NCBI GenBank assembly: GCA_015229045.1
Contig: JADGCJ010000178.1
Coordinates: 1 to 6,278 of the forward strand
DNA length: 6,278 nt
Direction: 5' to 3'
From: Magnetococcales bacterium
Lineage (GTDB): Bacteria; Pseudomonadota; Magnetococcia; Magnetococcales; DC0425bin3
Positions 1 to 5,546 of this stretch are shown piece by piece. Position numbers and translations under genes: made by a program. The notes below the pieces were generated by a model, which ran no database searches, was not told the origin of the DNA, and saw nothing but the letters and a program-made list of their open reading frames with translations. How positions within the stretch are numbered: the stretch's first letter is position 1; each line of letters begins with the position of its first letter.

Positions 1-166
1 GTTTGATAACAAGAAAATCCAAATCTGACCCCTCCCCTGCATCCCCACGAGCATAAGAACCAAACAAGATCACACGCGACTCCCCTGCGGCTTCACTCAA
101 CAGACGCCCTGCAATCCGAATTGTTTCCGAATCAATCACGGGGTTCCTCGGCATGAGAGACTTCAT
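1..166 (-). CDS. Nucleotidyltransferase-fold (MNT-like) protein, N-terminal part only
   Basis: The gene runs off the left edge, so only about 55 N-terminal residues are visible. They contain the family signature GSYARGDAGEGSDLD at residues 36-50: the Gly-Ser of the polymerase beta fold and the Asp-x-Asp metal-binding pair (D48, D50). A hydrophobic strand (VILF) precedes it and another (FLVI) follows. Small proteins with this signature include the antitoxin half of MNT/HEPN toxin-antitoxin pairs and other minimal nucleotidyltransferases. The partner, if any, would lie beyond the left edge. ATG at 166 has GGAG five bases upstream and is used here; the in-frame ATG at 154 is an alternative and would remove four residues. 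The start touches the palindromic repeat at 167-181, so its ribosome binding site lies inside a hairpin. It follows mnmG on the same strand. The fold is well supported; the biological role is not. Confidence 0.8.
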   Translation of the reverse strand, partial: MKSLMPRNPVIDSETIRIAGRLLSEAAGESRVILFGSYARGDAGEGSDLDFLVIK

Positions 167-236
167 CGGGGCTCCGCCCCGAACCCCGCAAGGGCTCTGC
201 CCTTGACCCGCCAGGGAGCCAGCCCCCTGGACCCCA
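167..236. repeat. Cluster of three GC-rich palindromes downstream of mnmG
   Basis: Three hairpin-forming units stand in a row: 167-181 (CGGGGC, loop TCC, GCCCCG), 189-205 (CAAGGGC, loop TCT, GCCCTTG) and 211-230 (CCAGGG, 8-base loop, CCCTGG). The third, with the flanking bases to 235, is identical over 25 bases to the minus strand of the palindrome at 2135-2159. A short T run (237-241) follows on the plus strand only. For mnmG, transcribed on the minus strand, there is no U tract after any hairpin, so this is not a textbook intrinsic terminator for that gene. It resembles the intergenic palindromic repeats (REP/BIME type) that stabilise 3' ends or spread as non-autonomous elements; that interpretation is inferred. 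Confidence 0.75.
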
Positions 237-247
237 TTTTTCGCCCC

Positions 248-2077
248 TCAGTCACCTTTTTTTCCCCTCAACCAAACCAACAACGCCGATATCGCCCCTG
301 GCGTCACCCCCGGCACCCGATACGCCTGCCCAACCGTCTCCGGCCTGACCCGCGCCAACTTTTGCCGAATCTCCGTCGACAACCCGGGAATCTCTCCCCA
401 AGGCACATCCGTCGGCAAACGCATCGCCTCCGCCTGCCGAAACCGCTCCACTTCAACATCCTGCTTGTCCAAATAGCCCTGGTAGTGCGCCTCCACCTCC
501 AACGCCGTCGCCACCTCCGCCGACACCGCACCAATCCCGGCCAAAGCCAGAATCGTCTCGATCTCCGCACCCTGCCTGCGCAACGCCCCCCAACCCGACA
601 TCCGCTCTTCCCCCTCCCGCAAACAGATCCGGCTCTCCATGAGTCGCGTGCGTACCGTCTCCAGGGCGCTGCGCTTGGCCAGAAAATGCTCCCATCTGGC
701 ATCATCCACCAAACCCCACTCCCGACCCAAAGGCGTCAAGCGCATATCGGCATTATCGGCGCGCAGCAAAATGCGAAACTCGGCTCGTGACGTAAACATG
801 CGGTAAGGCTCATCCACACCTCGGGTGATCAAATCATCAATCATCACCCCCAGATAGGAGGCCGCCCGATCAAAGCGAACCCCCTCCAGACCCCGGGCAA
901 AACGCGCCGCATTGAGACCGGCCACCAACCCCTGGCCGGCAGCCTCTTCATAGCCGGTGGTGCCGTTGATCTGCCCAGCCAGATAAAGCCCCTCCCACTC
1001 CTTGAGCTGCAACCCCCCATCCAGCTGACGCGGATCCACCATGTCATACTCGATGGCATACCCCGGACGTAAAATATCCACCGCTTCCAAACCGGGAATC
1101 GTGCGCAAAAACGCCCACTGCACCTCGACGGGAAGACTCGTCGACATGCCGTTGGGATAAATTTCAGCGCAGGCCAAACCCTCCGGCTCAAGAAAAATCT
1201 GGTGGCTCTCCCGGGCAGCAAAACGAACCACCTTGTCTTCGATGGAAGGACAGTAGCGCGGACCGATGCCCGTAATCTGCCCCGTGAAGAGCGGGGCACG
1301 TTGCAAATTGGCCCGAATGACCGCATGGGTCTCGGAGGTGGTGTGCGTGATGTGACAGGGAATCTGGGTTTGGGTAATGGCCGGGGTCATGAACGAAAAG
1401 GGGAGGGGAGGATCATCGCCGGGCTGCTCCATCAGACCCTCCCAGCGGATGGTACGCCCGTCCAGGCGCGGAGGAGTCCCGGTCTTCAGGCGACCCATGG
1501 CCAACCCCATCTGACGCAGCGTATCGGCCAGGGGAATGCTGGCTCGGTCTCCCAGACGTCCGGCGGGAAAAGTCCGCTCCCCCATGTGGACCAGCCCCTG
1601 CAAAAAAGTCCCGGTGGTCAATACGACGGCCTTGGCCTGATAGCGCTCCCCCCAGTCGGTGACGACGCCCTGTATGTGCCGACCGTGCCACAGCAGATCG
1701 ACCACCTCGGCCTGGCGCAGGGATAACGACGGGGCGCTCTCCAGGATGCGGCGCATGTCGCGACGATAAAGCACCTTGTCCATCTGGGCGCGTGGACCGC
1801 GTACAGCCGGTCCCTTGCGTCGATTGAGCAGGCGAAACTGGATCCCCGCCTGATCGGCCACCCTTCCCATCACGCCGCCGAGTCCATCGATCTCCCGCAC
1901 CAGATGCCCCTTTCCCAAGCCGCCTATGGCCGGATTGCAGGACATGTGACCGATGGTTTCCAGATTCTGGGTCAGGAGCAGGGTGCGCGCCCCGGTTCGT
2001 GCCGCAGCGTGGGCGGCTTCGCAACCGGCGTGGCCCCCGCCTACGACAATGACATCATAGTGATCGCGCCATTCCAT
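248..2077 (-). CDS. mnmG: tRNA uridine-5-carboxymethylaminomethyl modification enzyme MnmG (GidA)
   Basis: MnmG is the FAD-dependent partner of MnmE. Together they install the carboxymethylaminomethyl group on wobble uridine 34 of tRNAs that read split codon boxes, using methylene-tetrahydrofolate, glycine or ammonium, and NADH. The 609 residues are essentially full length (629 in E. coli). Visible landmarks are the N-terminal FAD motif GGGHAGCE (13-20), C47 in MSCNPAIGG, the RYCPSIEDK segment with its conserved cysteine C276, [10 protein letters not shown] (371-380), [11 protein letters not shown] (423-433), YQGYLDKQ (532-539) and the C-terminal helical tail [14 protein letters not shown], the part that contacts MnmE in known complexes. 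The ATG matches the usual family start but has no Shine-Dalgarno sequence in front of it. mnmE is not between yidC and this gene, so it must be encoded elsewhere. Confidence 0.98.
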   Translation of the reverse strand: MEWRDHYDVIVVGGGHAGCEAAHAAARTGARTLLLTQNLETIGHMSCNPAIGGLGKGHLVREIDGLGGVMGRVADQAGIQFRLLNRRKGPAVRGPRAQMDKVLYRRDMRRILESAPSLSLRQAEVVDLLWHGRHIQGVVTDWGERYQAKAVVLTTGTFLQGLVHMGERTFPAGRLGDRASIPLADTLRQMGLAMGRLKTGTPPRLDGRTIRWEGLMEQPGDDPPLPFSFMTPAITQTQIPCHITHTTSETHAVIRANLQRAPLFTGQITGIGPRYCPSIEDKVVRFAARESHQIFLEPEGLACAEIYPNGMSTSLPVEVQWAFLRTIPGLEAVDILRPGYAIEYDMVDPRQLDGGLQLKEWEGLYLAGQINGTTGYEEAAGQGLVAGLNAARFARGLEGVRFDRAASYLGVMIDDLITRGVDEPYRMFTSRAEFRILLRADNADMRLTPLGREWGLVDDARWEHFLAKRSALETVRTRLMESRICLREGEERMSGWGALRRQGAEIETILALAGIGAVSAEVATALEVEAHYQGYLDKQDVEVERFRQAEAMRLPTDVPWGEIPGLSTEIRQKLARVRPETVGQAYRVPGVTPGAISALLVWLRGKKGD

Positions 2078-2100
2078 ATATATATTTTTTTTAAAACGTT
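2078..2100 (-). promoter_or_regulatory. A/T-only leader of mnmG without Shine-Dalgarno
   Basis: The bases just upstream of the mnmG ATG read, on the minus strand, AACGTTTT then eight A, then alternating AT up to the start codon. No GGA or GAG element lies within 20 bases. Such unstructured A/U-rich leaders can be loaded through ribosomal protein S1, or the gene may depend on readthrough from yidC. TATATA could also serve as a -10 element of a local promoter, but I see no matching -35 box. Confidence 0.45.
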
Positions 2101-2129
2101 TGGTAACTATTCAGCACTCGGCAACGAAT

Positions 2130-2161
2130 CGGGGTCCAGGGGGCTGGCTCCCTGGACCCCG
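2130..2161. repeat. Perfect 12-bp-arm palindrome between yidC and mnmG
   Basis: The arms are CGGGGTCCAGGG (2130-2141) and CCCTGGACCCCG (2150-2161) with an 8-base loop. The unit is related to the palindrome at 211-235 downstream of mnmG, sharing 25 identical bases in the opposite orientation, and both copies have TTTT(T)CG just outside on the plus strand. On the transcribed minus strand no U tract follows, so it is more likely an RNA-stability or attenuation hairpin, or a mobile palindromic repeat, than a strong terminator of yidC. On the plus strand it could terminate antisense transcription. Confidence 0.8.
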
Positions 2162-2191
2162 TTTTCGACAACCCCCCACCCAGTCTTTCAA

Positions 2192-3856
2192 TCAGGCAGT
2201 CTGCTTCATGATGTATCCCTGTTGAAGAATGGAAAGGACATTGTTGACCAACCAGTAAAGGACCAGACCCGAAGGGAAGGTCAGAAACATGACCGTAAAA
2301 ATAATTGGCAAAAACATCATGATCTTGGCCTGGATCGGATCAGCCGGAGCCGGATTCAAGCGCGACTGCACCACCATGGAGATACCCATCAAAATGGGCA
2401 TGACATAGTAGGGATCCTTGTCGGAGAGATCCTGGATCCAGAGCATGAACGGGGCATGACGCATCTCCACCGACAGGAACAACACCTTGTATAAGGCGAA
2501 GAAAACCGGAATCTGCACGACGATGGGCAAACACCCGCCGAGAGGATTGACCTTGTTGTCCTGATAAAGCTTCATCATCTCCTGGTTGAGACGCTGCTTG
2601 TCATCCCCGTACAGCTTGCGCAATCCATCCACCTTCGGCTGCAATTTTTTCATGGCGCTCATGGAGCGGTAACTCTTGTTCGCCAAGGGGAAAAACAGCA
2701 ATTTGATGACGACGGTCAAAAGAATGATCGCGACACCAAAATTGTGGACAAACTGGTTGAACAATAACAAAAGCTGCACCAGCGGCTCGGCCAGAAAATG
2801 GAACCAGCCATAGTCGATGGAACGCTCCAGATGCATGTTTTGCGCGGTCAAAACCTGAATGGCCTTGGGCCCGATGAACAACCGGGTCTGAAACGACCGG
2901 CTTTCGTTGCCACCAATCGCCTGCGACGGAGTGACCATGCCGACGCGATGATTGGGGGCATCAAAATCGAAATAAAACTTTCGGCGTTCGCGTCCCTCGG
3001 CATCGGTCATGGACGCCAGGAAATATTTGTCGGAGAAACCGGCCCAACCACCGACGCTCTCCTCAAAACGATCCCCCTTGGACAGCTCTTCATAATCGAA
3101 CTGAACCCGGCTGCCATGGAGAAACCCCATCGGCCCCTGGAAGTCAGTCGGGGCCGCCATGGACCCTTCGACCGGAGGAGTGTGGCGACGAACGAACTGG
3201 GCATAGTGGAACAGGCTGACCGCCACCCCGGAGCTGTTGGTCACCCGGTCCACCACGTCCATCACATAGGAAGCGTCTTGCCAGGTATATATTTTTTCAA
3301 AAAGGAGTCCGTGGCCATTGTCCCAGCGCAGGTGAATCATGTTGCCCCTGCCGACTGGAACCTCGACCCGTTCCCACTGGGTATCATTGCGCGGGACGTC
3401 TGTACTCGCGGCGGCGATGAAGCCGCTGGCATTCAAAAACAGCTCGTTGGGCTCCCGTTTCAGGAACCGTTCCGGTTTTCCTTCCGGTCCCAGGCGATCC
3501 TTGTAATCGAGGAAGCGCCAATCGATCAGCTCTCCCCCAACCGACGAGATGCCACCCTGAAATTTTCGATTCTTGAATTCGATGACCGGCGCATTCTGGA
3601 CCCGGGAGGTCTGTGCCACCTTGGGCGAGGCGACCGGCTTGTCGAAGGCCTTTTCGGCCAGATTGAGCGTCGGAGCGCTGCTGCCACTGTTCACCACGGG
3701 GTTTGCGGCGGGCGGCGGCGAGGCTGGCTCGGTCGCTGCCACTCCCGTTGCGGTTTCGGTCAGCTCGGGTGGCGGAAAGTAGGTATTTAAAATCCACTGA
3801 TACACCAACAGCAGAAAAAAGGAGAGGACAATGGCCAGAAGCGTACGCCGATCCAT
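2192..3856 (-). CDS. yidC: Membrane protein insertase YidC
   Basis: YidC inserts and folds inner-membrane proteins, alone or with SecYEG. The 554 residues follow the Gram-negative plan. A single N-terminal membrane anchor (about 5-25) is followed by a Pro/Ala/Ser-rich linker (28-65) and the large periplasmic P1 beta domain (about 90-345). The conserved insertase core then has five-helix topology: TM2 at about 358-390, a charged cytoplasmic hairpin (392-435) with GDDKQRLNQEMMKLY, TM3 from NPLGGCLPIVVQIPVFFALY (437-456), TM4 around 483-498, and TM5 around 512-545 containing FPSGLVLYW. The positive residue in the hydrophilic groove, Arg366 in E. coli, aligns by eye with K385 in TVVIKLLFFPL, a conservative change. 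The C-terminal tail is short. An AGGA sequence lies about ten bases before the ATG. It begins 26 bases after the yidD stop and is probably cotranscribed with rpmH-rnpA-yidD. Confidence 0.98.
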   Translation of the reverse strand: MDRRTLLAIVLSFFLLLVYQWILNTYFPPPELTETATGVAATEPASPPPAANPVVNSGSSAPTLNLAEKAFDKPVASPKVAQTSRVQNAPVIEFKNRKFQGGISSVGGELIDWRFLDYKDRLGPEGKPERFLKREPNELFLNASGFIAAASTDVPRNDTQWERVEVPVGRGNMIHLRWDNGHGLLFEKIYTWQDASYVMDVVDRVTNSSGVAVSLFHYAQFVRRHTPPVEGSMAAPTDFQGPMGFLHGSRVQFDYEELSKGDRFEESVGGWAGFSDKYFLASMTDAEGRERRKFYFDFDAPNHRVGMVTPSQAIGGNESRSFQTRLFIGPKAIQVLTAQNMHLERSIDYGWFHFLAEPLVQLLLLFNQFVHNFGVAIILLTVVIKLLFFPLANKSYRSMSAMKKLQPKVDGLRKLYGDDKQRLNQEMMKLYQDNKVNPLGGCLPIVVQIPVFFALYKVLFLSVEMRHAPFMLWIQDLSDKDPYYVMPILMGISMVVQSRLNPAPADPIQAKIMMFLPIIFTVMFLTFPSGLVLYWLVNNVLSILQQGYIMKQTA

Positions 3857-3882
3857 AATTAGGGCATCCTAGCGATAACAGG

Positions 3883-4092
3883 TCAGGGCACCGGGTCAAA
3901 TCCCCCGGGATGAAAGGGATGGCACTTCAAGAGTCGCCGCACGGCGAGCGAAAGCCCCCGCAGCGAGCCATGTTTGCCCACGGCTTCGCGGGCATAGTCG
4001 GAGCAACTGGGAAAGAAACGACACCGAGGCGGCAAGAGAGGAGAAAGAAACAACTGGTAGCCGCGAATGAGAGTCAACAGGAACCACTTCAT
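3883..4092 (-). CDS. yidD: Membrane protein insertion efficiency factor YidD
   Basis: This small membrane-associated protein helps YidC-dependent insertion of inner-membrane proteins. The 69 residues match the usual family length. They show the N-terminal amphipathic/hydrophobic helix ([20 protein letters not shown]), the diagnostic cysteine-rich [11 protein letters not shown] segment with C24 and C30, a basic helix, and the terminal [14 protein letters not shown] motif with C57. It sits in its standard place between rnpA and yidC: 10 bases separate it from the rnpA stop, and the sequence AGGA lies around the end of rnpA with GGAT closer to the ATG. It is almost certainly part of the same transcript. 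Confidence 0.97.
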   Translation of the reverse strand: MKWFLLTLIRGYQLFLSPLLPPRCRFFPSCSDYAREAVGKHGSLRGLSLAVRRLLKCHPFHPGGFDPVP

Positions 4093-4102
4093 GGCCTATC
4101 CG

Positions 4103-4501
4103 TCACTTCCTGCCCCCGCCGTTTTGCGCCAGCCACGGGGTGAACAGGGCATCAAGTCCGTCGGCCAGCGCGATACGATCCGCCACACCCGCCTCCGGTC
4201 GAGCCACAAGTACACACGCACAACCCTGCCGCAACCACGCCCGCTGCCGCCGGAAATACTCCCGCGCCGTCCGTTTGATGCGGTTGCGCACCACGGCGTT
4301 GCCAACTTTCCGGCTGACGGTGAGACCCAGACGTGTGGCGCCCTCCGGACACAACCAGACGTACAGGAGAAAGAGGGCATTGCCCTTGCGGCGTCCCCGT
4401 CGCATCACGGCGGTGAAGTCCCGACTCTCCAGCAGGCGCGCACCTTTTGGAAACCCCTGGATTTTTACCCCCTTTCCAGGGAGAGGATCTGCGGACGACA
4501 C
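4103..4501 (-). CDS. rnpA: Ribonuclease P protein component RnpA
   Basis: RnpA is the protein subunit that binds the catalytic RNase P RNA and helps it recognise the 5' leader of precursor tRNAs. The family core is clear: FPKGARLLESRDFTAVMRRG, then RLGLTVSRKVGNAVVRNRIKRTAREYFR, which holds the basic RNR motif, then CVLVARPEAGVAD. The start is uncertain. The GTG at 4501, one base after the rpmH stop, is used here and gives 132 residues, longer than typical at the N terminus. There is no ATG, GTG or TTG at the family's usual start just before FPK. There, GGAAAGGGGG precedes only GTA (4468) and ATC (4462) codons. The frame remains open upstream to a GTG at 4615, overlapping most of rpmH. A 6-bp hairpin (4455-4481) encloses the purine-rich stretch. 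Confidence 0.93.
   Translation of the reverse strand: MSSADPLPGKGVKIQGFPKGARLLESRDFTAVMRRGRRKGNALFLLYVWLCPEGATRLGLTVSRKVGNAVVRNRIKRTAREYFRRQRAWLRQGCACVLVARPEAGVADRIALADGLDALFTPWLAQNGGGRK
4455..4481 (-). promoter_or_regulatory. Hairpin at the rpmH-rnpA junction enclosing a Shine-Dalgarno-like stretch
   Basis: Minus-strand RNA has CCCUGG (4481-4476) and CCAGGG (4460-4455) able to form a 6-bp stem. The 15-base loop carries AAAGGGGG followed by UAAAAAU. The purine-rich stretch has the spacing of a ribosome binding site for a codon near 4462, exactly where a family-length RnpA would begin. A regulatory role is inferred from position only. Confidence 0.35.
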
Positions 4502-4502
4502 A

Positions 4503-4637
4503 TCAGATGGCAATGCGGTAGCGACCCCGGGCACGCCGCCGGTTGAGCACCCCGCGACCTCCGCGTGTGGCCATCCGGGCACGAAACCCGTGGGTCCGGT
4601 TGCGACGAATGACACTCGGTTGAAAAGTCCTTTTCAT
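4503..4637 (-). CDS. rpmH: Large ribosomal subunit protein L34 (bL34)
   Basis: This is a 44-residue, strongly basic protein of the large ribosomal subunit. It begins MKRTFQPS, contains [29 protein letters not shown] and ends YRIAI. The length and the [21 protein letters not shown] core are diagnostic. The C-terminal YRIAI differs from the more usual KRLSA or KRLAV type ending. A GAGG ribosome binding site (4650-4647) lies nine bases before the ATG. It is the first gene of the cluster and runs directly into rnpA. The rnpA reading frame is also open across codons 9-44 of this gene. Confidence 0.97.
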   Translation of the reverse strand: MKRTFQPSVIRRNRTHGFRARMATRGGRGVLNRRRARGRYRIAI

Positions 4638-4775
4638 GGCGGAACACCTCTTTCCACACTGTTTTCACATCTTGATTTTCGGTTCCGGCGACCATGCCGT
4701 GGCATTACCCGCCGTCTGCTTCGACACCCCGGGAAACTCCTGATCACCCTTTTCCCGTCGCTGCGGAAATTCCCC

Positions 4776-4803
4776 ATCATAAGGGATCCACGCCCCAGGT
4801 CAA
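4776..4803 (-). promoter_or_regulatory. Sigma70-type promoter for the rpmH cluster
   Basis: On the minus strand the -35 box TTGACC (4803-4798) and the -10 box TATGAT (4781-4776) each match the consensus in five of six positions, with a 16-bp spacer. Transcription would begin near 4769 and leave a leader of about 130 bases before rpmH. The -35 box overlaps the stop codon of the small reading frame at 4800-4919. No comparably good candidate was seen between here and rpmH. Confidence 0.6.
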
Positions 4804-4919
4804 GATGTGGCGTGAAGGGGCAGCTCTTCTTGATGCCGCTCCATCCACTCTTCCACCAATCTCCGAACCCGGGCAGGCAAATGACCATCCAGAACAATAT
4901 TAAATTTTTTCTTACTCAT
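4800..4919 (-). CDS. 39-residue protein resembling the C-terminal half of DUF4160
   Basis: A short frame from ATG 4919 to TGA 4800 encodes MSKKKFNIVLDGHLPARVRR, then LVEEWMERHQEELPLHATS. The pattern DGxLPxRVxxLVxEWxxxHxxEL is what I recall from the C-terminal half of DUF4160 proteins, which commonly pair with DUF2442 partners in suspected toxin-antitoxin modules. The first half of DUF4160, with its NPPHFH-type motif, is absent, and so is the usual continuation after EL (a Leu..Asn-Trp stretch). This may be a decayed remnant or a free-standing miniprotein. The Shine-Dalgarno is weak (GAAA before the ATG); a TATAAC hexamer (4932-4927) could be a -10 box but has no good -35. It lies directly upstream of the rpmH promoter on the same strand. 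The family link is from memory, not from a search. Confidence 0.5.
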   Translation of the reverse strand: MSKKKFNIVLDGHLPARVRRLVEEWMERHQEELPLHATS

Positions 4920-5161
4920 CAATTTCAGTTATACTTACACAAGTTGGAGTGGCGAAGCAGCAATTTTTTCTTATGCAGCCAACGACGCACACTAACCGAG
5001 AAAAGTGTTGCAATTCAGTCACGTTTTGTGATGCAGGATGACGATACGGGTAGGTTTTATGTGTTTTTTTTAAAAAAAATGTTGCACTTTTGCCCGACTC
5101 TGTGCATAGGGTGGGATTCAATAGTTGTGTGACACATAAAACTTGACACGAGGAGGCGGCA
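4920..5161. other. A/T-rich divergent spacer with palindrome and direct repeat
   Basis: No convincing gene is present here. Visible structures are a 12-base direct repeat AATTTTTTCTTA at 4903-4914 and 4962-4973, the first copy overlapping the start of the small minus-strand frame; a perfect palindrome of eight T then eight A at 5064-5079; and a short palindrome TGTGTGACACA at 5126-5136 just ahead of the next gene. The hexamer TTGACA (5143-5148) lies too close to the ribosome binding site to act as its -35 box. DnaA-box-like strings were sought and no clear cluster was found. Confidence 0.6.
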
Positions 5162-5383
5162 GTGGAGAAGGATTGTAAGGAAAAAACTGAAAACGCGGGA
5201 ACAAACGGGCGTCATTCAAATCCAGCGCGACGCAAGGTTGGTTCTTCCGCCGCCTGGGACAAGAAAGTGACTGAGGAAGAGTTTCGCAGGTATTGTTTGT
5301 GCGTCGCCAATGACGAGATCGACATGTTCAAGGTCAAACCCGTTCGCGTGGCCATTCGGCATCAAAAACAGGTTGGTTCCTGA
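5162..5383 (+). CDS. Small hypothetical protein, 73 residues
   Basis: I do not recognise this protein. It starts at a GTG preceded by GAGGAGG with a five-base gap, close to an ideal ribosome binding site, which is the main reason to believe the gene. The first 30 residues are polar and basic, probably disordered (MEKDCKEKTENAGTNGRHSN, then PARRKVGSS). The rest looks folded: AAWDKKVTEEEFRRYCLCVA, then NDEIDMFKVKPVRVAIRHQK. It has one CxC pair (C45, C47), no membrane segment and no signal peptide. A probable terminator follows about 36 bases after the stop, so it may be a single-gene transcript, divergent from the rpmH block. Function unknown. Confidence 0.65.
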   Translation: MEKDCKEKTENAGTNGRHSNPARRKVGSSAAWDKKVTEEEFRRYCLCVANDEIDMFKVKPVRVAIRHQKQVGS

Positions 5384-5418
5384 TATTTTTCCAGCTAATT
5401 ATAAATCGTTAACCCGAG

Positions 5419-5457
5419 GGGGCATCGTATCTCATGCGGTGCCCTGTGTTGTTTTTT
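5419..5457 (+). terminator. Probable intrinsic terminator after the 73-residue gene
   Basis: A stem of GGGCATCG (5420-5427) with CGGTGCCC (5437-5444), including one G-U pair, encloses a nine-base loop. After TGTGTTG comes a run of six T (5452-5457), and a second T-rich stretch follows at 5464-5475. The gap between stem and T run is longer than ideal, so efficiency is uncertain. Confidence 0.55.
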
Positions 5458-5546
5458 AGGCTCTTTTTTTATTTTAGTCGCCGTATTGGCGTGTGTTCAT
5501 CCATAATGTCAATACTTGGGATTTCTGGTTTGGGGAGTGGTGATTT

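Noticed and set aside
167..236. CRISPR array or intrinsic terminator
   Set aside because: Units differ in sequence and there are no uniform spacers; no U tract follows on the mnmG strand.
203..790. Long plus-strand open frame across the 3' part of mnmG
   Set aside because: It is antisense to a clearly coding gene, has the Arg/Pro/His-rich make-up of a GC-rich shadow frame, and no family motif.
2798..3790. 330-codon plus-strand frame antisense to yidC
   Set aside because: YidC on the other strand is unmistakable over the whole length; this frame shows no recognisable domain.
5080..5094. Sigma54-like GCAC/TTGC pair
   Set aside because: The spacing between the two halves is too short for a -24/-12 promoter.
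4912..5121. 69-codon minus-strand frame ending in an overlap with the start of the 39-codon frame
   Set aside because: The overlap ATGAGTAA looked like translational coupling, but the protein has no folded-looking pattern, no ribosome binding site, and runs through the T8A8 tract.
4140..5132. 330-codon plus-strand frame across rnpA, rpmH and the spacer
   Set aside because: It crosses two real genes, a promoter and an A/T-rich spacer, and its composition changes abruptly, as expected of a chance frame.
5143..5148. TTGACA as a -35 box for the 73-residue gene
   Set aside because: It lies only 13 bases before the start codon; any matching -10 would fall inside the coding sequence.
4638..5161. 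Chromosomal replication origin next to rpmH
   Set aside because: rpmH often neighbours dnaA and oriC, but there is no dnaA here and only isolated, imperfect DnaA-box-like strings such as TGTGCATAG.
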